Origin: Pseudomonas sp. PH1b
GTDB taxonomy: Bacteria; Pseudomonadota; Gammaproteobacteria; Pseudomonadales; Pseudomonadaceae
Direction of reading: 5' to 3'
Assembly: GCF_000633395.1 (NCBI RefSeq)
Contig: NZ_AYMU01000005.1
Location: forward strand, 248,001 to 312,000
DNA length: 64,000 bases
Part shown: positions 32,712-38,720 of the stretch, piece by piece
How the letters are laid out: each line of letters starts with the position of its first letter
Numbering within the stretch: position 1 is the stretch's first letter
Position numbers and translations under genes: made by a program
Notes under the pieces: generated by a model
Seen by the model: the letters and a program-made list of their open reading frames with translations, nothing else
The model's database searches: none
What the model was told of the DNA's origin: nothing

Positions 32712-33305
32712 CTGTTTAACGAACTAGTGTTTTTGCCCGAAGACCCCGACCAGCACTCCGCCTACCTCGGCGGCAACCCCTACCTGCCTGAGTCCATCCT
32801 TTGGCCCAGCGACTCGAAGGGCGCCCCCTTGCTGCACCTTGCCAGCCTGCCGGCCAGCTTTATCAATCGATATCTTGCAGCCATGCAATTGAATGACGAA
32901 CTGGTGGTTTCGCTGTTTACGCCTTACTCAAGCGTCAGCGATTCCTACATCGAGCAGGCCATGCAAGAGGGCGGCAAGGTGCTGGCCTACAGGCCCGCGG
33001 CGCGACAGGTAGACGGTTACGGACAGCCCATCACCCCGGCGCGGCGAATCGACGTGGTTGCAAATCCGCGGCAGGACAGCGACGAAAACGGCCTGGCCAA
33101 GATCGCCGGAATACCCGCCTGGATTCAGGGTCAAGAGACACGCCCAGGCTTGAACTATGTGCTGCAGATCAACAACTCCCGGCTGAACAGGGCCGCTCCA
33201 GGGCACAGGGGCATTTTGGTCGGCGGAACCGGCTACCTGCTATTGAAGCAAGGCATTGCTGACGAAGACCTGATGGCCGGGGCCCTAATCATCCAGAGCT
33301 CATAA
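32712..33305 (+). CDS. DUF1963-like protein, non-ATG start
   Basis: The protein has about 197 residues. The N-terminal segment YLGGNPYLPESILWP matches the GGxPxLPxxxxWP signature of DUF1963/YwqG-like proteins and is followed by LLHLASLPASFINRYLA. No ATG is available near the 5' end. CTG 32712 sits eight bases after AGAGGA, whereas GTG 32727 has no ribosome site at normal spacing, so I favour the rare CTG; GTG 32727 is the alternative. It is the third gene of a compact run with the two small genes upstream. Function unknown. Confidence 0.6.
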   Translation: MFNELVFLPEDPDQHSAYLGGNPYLPESILWPSDSKGAPLLHLASLPASFINRYLAAMQLNDELVVSLFTPYSSVSDSYIEQAMQEGGKVLAYRPAARQVDGYGQPITPARRIDVVANPRQDSDENGLAKIAGIPAWIQGQETRPGLNYVLQINNSRLNRAAPGHRGILVGGTGYLLLKQGIADEDLMAGALIIQSS

Positions 33306-33321
33306 GACAGGGGGCGGGCCC

Positions 33322-33999
33322 TCAGCCCACGAGGGCAAAATCCTTGGGATCGAAGCGCTCGCTGTTGTCCATCTGAACATTGCGCAGGCTAGCGGTTTGC
33401 TGATGGCTGGCGTACAGCGGCTCGGCAAAGTAGGCGATCAGCAGCGAACGCCGGCGCGCACCGCTGGGGTTCAGACTGGCCCCATGCAGCAGATCGGCAT
33501 CGAACAGCAGAATGTCCCCCGCCTGGCCTGAAAGCTGCACCGTGCGGGATTCGTCGGCGAAATCGAACGCTGCTTGCTCCATCCCCGGGCGATGACTGCC
33601 GGGAACAAGGCGCGTCGCGCCGTTCTCTGGGCCGTAGTCGTCGAAATAGGCGATAGCGTTCACCACATCCCCTGGCCGCTGCGCCGAAAAATCCCGGTGC
33701 AATTGCTGATGACCACCCCCGGCCAGCGGCTCACGCCCCTCCACCTGGGCCAGAAAGAAACGCTCAGCGATCAATTCGCCCACCACCGTTAGCACCTGGG
33801 GCAAGCGGCACAGGGCCTGCACCTGCGCATCCGTATCCAACTGCGAATGGCGCCAGTCCCAGCCACGGGGCACGGGCCATTGGTCCGACGGCTTTACCCC
33901 GGCATCGAAAGTGGCGCGCAGGTTCGCCAGCCAGTCGAGCGGGATGGCCTGGCGCAGCAGGGCATAGCCATTGCGGTGGAGTTGTTCGCGGTGGTTCAT
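33322..33999 (-). CDS. Phytanoyl-CoA dioxygenase-like Fe(II)/2-oxoglutarate oxygenase
   Basis: The 225-residue protein has the Fe(II)-binding triad of the PhyH family: HRDF (in GGGHQQLHRDFSAQRPGD) and the distal histidine in LFDADLLHGASLNPSG, followed by the 2-oxoglutarate-binding Arg in GARRRSLLIAYF. NGATRLVPGSH is a family signature. It begins MNHREQLHRNGYALL, a typical PhyH N-terminus, so ATG 33999 is preferred over upstream frames. The substrate is unknown. Confidence 0.85.
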   Translation of the reverse strand: MNHREQLHRNGYALLRQAIPLDWLANLRATFDAGVKPSDQWPVPRGWDWRHSQLDTDAQVQALCRLPQVLTVVGELIAERFFLAQVEGREPLAGGGHQQLHRDFSAQRPGDVVNAIAYFDDYGPENGATRLVPGSHRPGMEQAAFDFADESRTVQLSGQAGDILLFDADLLHGASLNPSGARRRSLLIAYFAEPLYASHQQTASLRNVQMDNSERFDPKDFALVG

Positions 34000-34159
34000 G
34001 GGGGGCTGGATATCCTTATCTGCAATAACGTGCCGAGCATACCTGTGGGCAAAAGCCCTGGACATAACCGGCGACGGTTTAGCCGTTGCCCGAACGCGAA
34101 CAGCCGCCTAGTCTGCTGCGGTCGCTGCAAAATCAGCGACCGGGCCTGAGAACCCGGTA

Positions 34160-34359
34160 AGATGCAGGCGCACAAGCGCCCGCCCATGACTGCAGGCGCA
34201 TTTTTGTGCCCGTCTGTTCGTGTTATGGCGGCTGTGCGTGGGAGACCTTCGGGTCTGCCGGGTTCCTGTATCTCCGGTTTCTCAGCCCGCGCACAGCTGC
34301 CACCCACTCGCCTGAGAACGAAGGTGGCAGCTCTCATTACTGATATGGGAGTTTCAATC
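34160..34359 (+). ncRNA. Structured leader RNA upstream of the DUF3077 gene (P4/ash immunity-like)
   Basis: The region shows nested complementarity. GCTGTGCGTGGG (34231-34242) pairs with CCCGCGCACAGC (34286-34297) as 12 bp with one G-U. Inside it, AGACC-TTCG-GGTCT (34243-34256) is a UUCG tetraloop hairpin, and CCGG...CCGG arms form a second. Just downstream AGCTGCCACC (34296-34305) pairs with GGTGGCAGCT (34323-34332), mutually exclusive with the end of the first stem. Two related TGCAGGCGCA segments occur at 34163-34172 and 34191-34200. The segment RGRPSGLPGS encoded here is reminiscent of Ash/Icd-like leaders of P4 satellites. The RNA role is inferred from structure only. Confidence 0.55.
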
Positions 34360-34434
34360 ATGTACGCCCGTAATCTGTGTGGATCTTCCCTTCGCAATAC
34401 CCGTCTCCTGGCTGTTGTAGGAGGTGTCCGATGA
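34360..34434 (+). CDS. Short leader peptide coupled to DUF3077 gene
   Basis: The ORF encodes MYARNLCGSSLRNTRLLAVV plus GGVR and ends in TGA overlapping the ATG of the DUF3077 gene (ATGA). The same frame is open upstream to about 34162, so it may be the tail of a 90-codon ash-like ORF rather than an independent peptide. Translational coupling is likely either way. Confidence 0.4.
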   Translation: MYARNLCGSSLRNTRLLAVVGGVR

Positions 34435-34724
34435 GCAGTACAGCCTCAGTCAAGACACTGGGTTTCGTCACCTTTGGTAGTTGTGCCGATCCTGAACTAG
34501 AGCTGTTTCGCGTGAATGCTGATGTGCCTTTGGAGCAGGCGTTGGAGCATGCATCTACTTTGCTTTACTACGCCAAGAAGCTAGCGCTGGATGCCGCTAT
34601 GGAAGAGCAGGGGGAACGCTATGCTTGGGCTTCGCACTTTTTGGCGGAGATGGGCAAGGCGGTGATTGATGATGTGTGTTTGGGGTTGGGGGGAAGAGGG
34701 ACCGAGGGAGGAGCTCTGAGTTAG
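34431..34724 (+). CDS. DUF3077-family protein
   Basis: The 97-residue protein starts MSSTASVKTLGFVTFGSCAD. The segment LFRVNADVPLEQALEHASTL and the following YYAKKLALDAAM match DUF3077, a Pseudomonas family of small proteins typically present in several copies and preceded by conserved leaders. TAGGAGG lies eight bases upstream of ATG 34431. The last residues (GLGGRGTEGGALS) are low in complexity. The function of the family is unknown; it sits at the left edge of the retron island. Confidence 0.75.
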   Translation: MSSTASVKTLGFVTFGSCADPELELFRVNADVPLEQALEHASTLLYYAKKLALDAAMEEQGERYAWASHFLAEMGKAVIDDVCLGLGGRGTEGGALS

Positions 34725-34753
34725 GGCAACATCGCACGGAGTAGATAGAAACG

Positions 34754-34819
34754 CCGCTTATCGCTGCTTGATAAGCGGTGTCTCTATTACTTGAGAGGCT
34801 GCTTTCGGCCAAAGCAGCC
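34754..34819. terminator. Two hairpins after the DUF3077 gene
   Basis: CCGCTTATC / GATAAGCGG (34754-34762 with 34770-34778) is a perfect 9-bp stem, and GGCTGCTTT / AAAGCAGCC (34797-34805 with 34811-34819) is another. They lie 30 and 70 bases after the stop codon. Short T tracts follow the first. Probable transcription end; could also be REP-like. Confidence 0.5.
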
Positions 34820-34910
34820 GTTTAGTCACCTGCTAACTCATAGACGGCGAAGCTCGGCACTCTAATCGTCCTCTTGGACGAGTTGCTTCTGGGGGCTTAG
34901 GTAGTCTCAA

Positions 34911-35080
34911 TTTATGCATACAGGTTGTGCGAGGACACATCCAATCGCGTGGCCACTTCCGAGACGGGAAGCTGCTTTACGGCACTTGGTTGACCGCATA
35001 GATTTTGAATTCTTCTGGATAACGCTGGTTGCTCATGAAACCTCCTAATAGACCTCATTTAAGGTTTGGAGGTAATTACG
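34911..35080 (-). mobile_element. Degenerate IS3-like orfA fragment with IS end
   Basis: From ATG 35036 the minus strand reads MSNQRYPEEFKIYAVNQV, the N-terminus of an IS3-family OrfA. After a frame change it continues KQLPVSEVATRLDVSSHNLYA, the OrfA helix-turn-helix, before a stop. AGGAGG precedes the ATG, and ACCTCCAAACCTTAAATGAG at 35054-35073 looks like the element's end. The fragment is about 125 bp of a 300-bp orfA, with a deletion and frameshift. It marks the left edge of the AT-rich island. Nothing else is evident in 34820-35141. Confidence 0.6.
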
Positions 35081-35141
35081 AAGTGAGGGGCAATTTAATT
35101 GCAGGGATAATATAATTATTGCTAATAAAAAACTACTCACT

Positions 35142-36173
35142 CTAAATAGCATTTCCCTTCTGTATCTCACGCAGCAGGAATAGCGCTTTTATTGCATAAG
35201 GATCAGCAGGTTCCGCCTGCAACCAAAAATTCACCTTGCCAATAAGAGAGTCGAGATAAAAAGGTTTTCTTATTTTCTTTTTTGATATGTGCGATTGATA
35301 GCCATATTTTTGAATAAAGTGTAATTCTTTCTTTAAGTCACGTTTAAAGCTTCTCGGTACGCCTATCGATTCGCCAGCAACAGATAGGCCCGTAATAATT
35401 TTCTGATTTCTGTCTATTTGCAGCCTGGTTTTATCAATGTTAACTTCTAGTCCGAAGTCGGATATGATCGAGTCGACAACCCCAATAACTGTATGGGGGA
35501 TATACTCACCAGAAAAAGTCAAGTCATCGGCATAGCGAGTATATTTCATGCTATAACTTTGAGCGAGATTAGAAAGCCTTTGATCCAATCCGCGCAGCAA
35601 TATGTTTGTTAGGTATGGGCTTGTTGATGCTCCTTGAACCAGGGAACCATCTTTACAGCACAACGAAGCCAAGTAGAAAGATACGTTGTCGGCATATCCC
35701 AGTTGATTGAAGAAATTTGCGACCCAGTCAATTTTAATTGAAGGAAAAAAATCTTTTATATCCATCTTCAATATGCACTTGGATTTTAAGTGCGGAGTGG
35801 CATTGGTGAATATTGATCTGCCGGGGACGTAGCCGTGGACACAAGAGTGGATCGGAATATTTAATAGTATATTTCTGTATATCCAGTTCTGGCAAATAAG
35901 TAAAGAGGGGAATGGGCTGCTTATCTCCCGTAGTCCGCCTAGTCTTTTTTTAATATGAAAGGTTCTATAAAAAGAAGAGCTTGAGTTTACCATTGCGCGG
36001 AAACGAGCCTGATCAATGCCTATCAAGCGAGATAAATGTTCAAACTCAAAAATGACAGGAACTTTGTTGCCTACAAGAGTCCGAATATATTCTGCATAGA
36101 CATCAATAAGCGGTCCTGACACCCCCCTTTTTCTGAAGTGTGCAAGCCATTGTTTTATAAGGATTTCATTCAT
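35142..36173 (-). CDS. Retron reverse transcriptase
   Basis: The RT has 343 residues from ATG 36173. Retron features: NATPH (124-128, the NAxxH motif), catalytic motif A MDIKDFFPSI (137-146), motif QGASTSPYLTN (180-190), YADD (214-217) in RYADDLTFSG, GLEVNIDKTRL (241-251), and ITGLSV (260-265, equivalent to the retron VTG motif). No maturase, HNH or protease domain is present. The frame is open 37 codons further upstream, but that part is the 3' end of the msr-msd RNA including repeat a2, so ATG 36173, eight bases after a2, is preferred. AT-rich codon use differs sharply from neighbouring core genes, indicating transfer. Confidence 0.92.
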   Translation of the reverse strand: MNEILIKQWLAHFRKRGVSGPLIDVYAEYIRTLVGNKVPVIFEFEHLSRLIGIDQARFRAMVNSSSSFYRTFHIKKRLGGLREISSPFPSLLICQNWIYRNILLNIPIHSCVHGYVPGRSIFTNATPHLKSKCILKMDIKDFFPSIKIDWVANFFNQLGYADNVSFYLASLCCKDGSLVQGASTSPYLTNILLRGLDQRLSNLAQSYSMKYTRYADDLTFSGEYIPHTVIGVVDSIISDFGLEVNIDKTRLQIDRNQKIITGLSVAGESIGVPRSFKRDLKKELHFIQKYGYQSHISKKKIRKPFYLDSLIGKVNFWLQAEPADPYAIKALFLLREIQKGNAI

Positions 36174-36180
36174 AAAAAAA

Positions 36181-36406
36181 CCTGCAGAGGCTACCTTCTT
36201 TACTTTAGCTGCTTTGCTTTTGACTTTGTTGTACCTATCTGTAATTTCGCGCAGCGAAATTGCAGATAGGTGGGACGACGTCAAAACGCGAAGCGTTTTG
36301 TAAGTGTAGTAACTTCAGTGCGCTTCATCGCTGAAGTTACTACGACTTGGTTATCGGGAACCTTACCCGGGGAGCGACTACACTCCAACGTACTAGCCTC
36401 TGCAGG
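36181..36406 (-). ncRNA. Retron msr-msd RNA
   Basis: The RNA is bounded by a perfect 13-bp inverted repeat, TAGCCTCTGCAGG (36394-36406) and CCTGCAGAGGCTA (36181-36193), in the position of retron a1/a2. Read on the minus strand, the 5' (msr) part has small hairpins GGAG...CTCC and CGGG...CCCG (about 36351-36386). The msd part has a 13-bp perfect stem GTAGTAACTTCAG / CTGAAGTTACTAC (36306-36318 with 36331-36343, extended by AAGT/ACTT past one bulge), then CAAAACGC-GAA-GCGTTTTG (36282-36300), then ACCTATCTG / CAGATAGGT (36233-36241 with 36263-36271) enclosing AATTTCGC / GCGAAATT. It lies between the accessory genes and the RT. The branching G is probably just inside a1 but is not assigned. Confidence 0.85.
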
Positions 36407-36427
36407 CGGCGCGATCATACTGCATTC

Positions 36428-36793
36428 TTATTTAGTTTGAAAGCGTTTTTTGCTTAACAGATCCACGTTTGGTATGTAGTAGTCATCCAAAAGCTTCGGG
36501 CGTAAAAAATCCGAAGGTGCGTCGCGCCACTCTTTTTTCATTGAAATTAACCTAGGTAATGCTGCTTTAGCATTTTTTTCACCTGCGACTGACAAGCGCG
36601 CTACACCCAAGTGCTCAATAATTAAGTTGGACTTAACAAGTCGGGAATATCTTTCAAGGAAAAGCTTTAGCGAAAACCTACTTCTACGATAAATAGTGAA
36701 TGGTTCCAATCCGCCTGATGATGCTAAAATAATATATAACAATTTGACGTCGGCAAGTATAAGGTCGCGTTGCACTTCGGGGCTAAAATTCAT
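36428..36793 (-). CDS. Small retron accessory protein, probable winged helix
   Basis: The 121-residue basic protein starts MNFSPEVQRDLILADVKLLY. The pattern LADVKLLYIILASSGGLEPF, RRSRFSLKLFLERYSRLVKS, then NLIIEHLGVARLSVAGEKNA fits a winged-helix DNA/RNA-binding domain (helix, helix, recognition helix, two-strand wing), but I cannot name a family. Its ATG overlaps the stop of the upstream PRTase-like gene (ATGA), and its end is 22 bases from the msr. Retron operons with a phosphoribosyltransferase-like protein often include such a small DNA-binding partner. AT-rich like the rest of the island. Confidence 0.7.
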   Translation of the reverse strand: MNFSPEVQRDLILADVKLLYIILASSGGLEPFTIYRRSRFSLKLFLERYSRLVKSNLIIEHLGVARLSVAGEKNAKAALPRLISMKKEWRDAPSDFLRPKLLDDYYIPNVDLLSKKRFQTK

Positions 36794-37686
36794 GCATCTC
36801 CCATGGCTCTAGTCATCAATACATGTCTATCTTCGCCATCACAATTAAAAGCCCACCAGAAAATAGGAAAAACACTGTTTGGGGCGTTTCCATCTTCTCG
36901 GCAGTATGTAGCTTGAGCCTCATTGTAACCGAGGCTGGGCATTGCTCTGCCTTCGTACTCAGTAGAAAGGTTTCCCTCAATAAGTCTCATTAAGTCGCGA
37001 TACTGAGCAGCATCTCCTGATGAGTAATAATCATCAATTCCTTTTTTGACAAGCCTCTGTGCGGTCATATCTATACCAGCGGCAGTCACATTCCCAAGGC
37101 CGAACTCGGTAGAAACTAATACTTTCACCGCAATAGAATAATCCTCGATCCCAGCAGTTTTCAACTGCCTATGGATTGAATCAACTCTTCCTAAGACGGT
37201 TTGCCCCGAGCCGACAAATTCATCGATTAGAACTATATGATTGTGTTTTGTTTTTTTATATTGTTTGTATACGTCTCCAAAGTTATTAATTATAGCATGA
37301 TGTCGCCACTTTTTTTTCTCCATGATCGGCTTGAGAGTGTAGGCGACAAGTTGCGAGCTATCAGTGGCGGAGCCGGCTCCCATTGCGGTAATTAGCGTGC
37401 TAGATTCACGTTCAGAATATTTAGCAATTATTTCACTGGCTAAGCTTTCTATTAGTTGATAGTTTTCTTCTCTATTTATATAAAGAAATCTTTCTATTAT
37501 GTCAGAAATAAGCTGCCTAGATGTGTTGCACTTACATTCGGAGAAAAGAACATGCTTAAGCTCATCAGTCTTATCTTCCAGCCATGGCTGACTTCTGATT
37601 ATATTAAGCATTAGATTAAAGTGTTCTTTATTCATTGCTGCGCTATACGCCTGAGCTGATCCCGCTTTCACAAGAGATGGCATCAT
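36790..37686 (-). CDS. Phosphoribosyltransferase-like retron effector protein
   Basis: The 298-residue protein has an N-terminal helical part (1-95) and a PRTase-like core. NHIVLIDEFVGSGQTVLGRV (149-168) is the PRPP-loop signature (hydrophobic strand, acidic pair, then GSGQT). Preceding TLITAMGAGSATDSSQLVAY supplies the first loop, and IAVKVLVSTEFG and AAGIDMTAQRLVKKG follow. No transmembrane segment or signal. Such proteins accompany one retron class, where they are thought to be toxic effectors restrained by the RT-msDNA complex; here that is inference. Starts at 37686 or 37635 (MNKEHFNLML) are both possible. A 19-bp palindrome lies just upstream. Confidence 0.78.
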   Translation of the reverse strand: MMPSLVKAGSAQAYSAAMNKEHFNLMLNIIRSQPWLEDKTDELKHVLFSECKCNTSRQLISDIIERFLYINREENYQLIESLASEIIAKYSERESSTLITAMGAGSATDSSQLVAYTLKPIMEKKKWRHHAIINNFGDVYKQYKKTKHNHIVLIDEFVGSGQTVLGRVDSIHRQLKTAGIEDYSIAVKVLVSTEFGLGNVTAAGIDMTAQRLVKKGIDDYYSSGDAAQYRDLMRLIEGNLSTEYEGRAMPSLGYNEAQATYCREDGNAPNSVFPIFWWAFNCDGEDRHVLMTRAMGDA

Positions 37687-37697
37687 AACAGTTAATT

Positions 37698-37716
37698 TAA
37701 TGGCTACAAGCCATTA
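37698..37716. promoter_or_regulatory. Perfect 8-3-8 palindrome before the retron operon
   Basis: TAATGGCT ACA AGCCATTA ends 12 bases before the first possible start codon of the PRTase-like gene. The position suits an operator overlapping the promoter or ribosome site, possibly bound by the small winged-helix protein; a hairpin in the mRNA leader is the alternative. Confidence 0.5.
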
Positions 37717-38014
37717 GTCATAATGATGCTGATTTCAACACATTCCAAGGTGTGTTGGATATTACTGCTCTTCAGTTCTTCATTGAATCGTCCTGGGTTT
37801 CATCGACACCTCCAAGCCTCAAAGGAGGCCAGCTAAGACACTGTGGAACAGTCTACTTTTGGCCGATAGTTGTTGTTCGGCGGCCCCGCGACTCAAGCAG
37901 TTCCTTGGTAGATTAATCTCGACCTTCTAAATCAGATATTGACTACTCGATCCTAATATCTAGTAGAGACAGACCTCCAGTCTGCGAGGTCGAAAGTAGC
38001 TTTTACCCCAACCC
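37717..38014. mobile_element. Right edge of the retron island with IS-like remnant
   Basis: ACCTCCAAGCCTCAAAGGAG followed by GCC (37808-37830) is the inverted counterpart of GACCTCATTTAAGGTTTGGAGGT at 35051-35073 (19 of 23 bases match). An ATG with AACCCAGGACG follows on the minus strand, without a continuing frame. I read it as a decayed IS end. The rest, to 38014, holds no gene; GC rises near 37990. Confidence 0.4.
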
Positions 38015-38647
38015 TCAAAACGTCGGCGGCGTAATCACCCACAACACCACCGCATCCTCCTCCCCAGGATTCCCATACTTATGCGGTTCCTGGCTGGAAA
38101 AACTAAAGCTATCCCCCTCACTCAACTGAAAATACCGCTCGCCCACCCACAGCTCAAAGCGCCCCGACAGCACATACCCGGCTTCCTCGCCCTCATGGCT
38201 ATAACTCTCCTTGCTGTACGTCCCCGGCGGAAAGCGCGAGTGCAAAAACTCGAGCTGCCGGGTCGGCTGTGGGGTCAACAGCTGATCAACAATCCCGTTC
38301 TCATAATTCACCTGCAGCCGCTGTTTCTTGCGTACCACATAGCCTTGGTCTTCGGGTGCGGTCTGGGTTTCGCTGGCGAAGAACCATTGGATGGTCACGC
38401 CCAGGCTGCGGGCGATATTGAACAGGGCGGGGATGGAGGGGTAGGCGAGGTTGCGTTCCAGTTGGCTGATGTAGCCGGCGGTGAGTTCGCTCTGCTGGGC
38501 CAGTTCGCTCAGGGTCAAGCCGCGGCGTTTGCGCAGGCCGCGGATGCGGGTGCCAAGAAACTGTGGGCCGCCAGGGGCTTGGTTGTCGCTGCCGGGCTCC
38601 GGTGCGGGAGGGCGGCTCGCGGGCGGCGTCTTGCTGCTGGGATTCAT
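38015..38647 (-). CDS. XRE-cupin transcriptional regulator
   Basis: The 210-residue protein has a Pro-rich N-terminus, an HTH_3 domain at about residues 30-85 (RIRGLRKRRGLTLSELAQQS, LTAGYISQLERNLAYPSIPA) and a C-terminal cupin (EFLHSRFPPGTYSKESYSHE, GYVLSGRFELWVGER, GDSFSFSSQEPHKYGNP). This is the PuuR-like architecture used to control amine and amino-acid catabolism. GGAG lies seven bases before ATG 38647. It is transcribed in the same direction as the adjacent FAD oxidoreductase gene (74-bp gap), suggesting it may regulate the locus to 42817. Confidence 0.88.
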   Translation of the reverse strand: MNPSSKTPPASRPPAPEPGSDNQAPGGPQFLGTRIRGLRKRRGLTLSELAQQSELTAGYISQLERNLAYPSIPALFNIARSLGVTIQWFFASETQTAPEDQGYVVRKKQRLQVNYENGIVDQLLTPQPTRQLEFLHSRFPPGTYSKESYSHEGEEAGYVLSGRFELWVGERYFQLSEGDSFSFSSQEPHKYGNPGEEDAVVLWVITPPTF

Positions 38648-38720
38648 GGCGGGCTCCGGACCAGGTGAACGGGCGCATCCGGGCACCCGTCCTGCAAAAG
38701 CCCTGGAGTATAAAGCAGCC

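Noticed and set aside
35142..36173. Group II intron maturase or diversity-generating RT
   Set aside because: No maturase/HNH domain, intron RNA, template repeat or variable repeat; NAxxH and ITG motifs and adjacent msr-msd fit a retron.
34000..38014. Complete integrative element with tRNA target and integrase
   Set aside because: No tRNA, no integrase gene and no direct repeats were seen; only IS fragments and an imperfect inverted repeat flank the retron.
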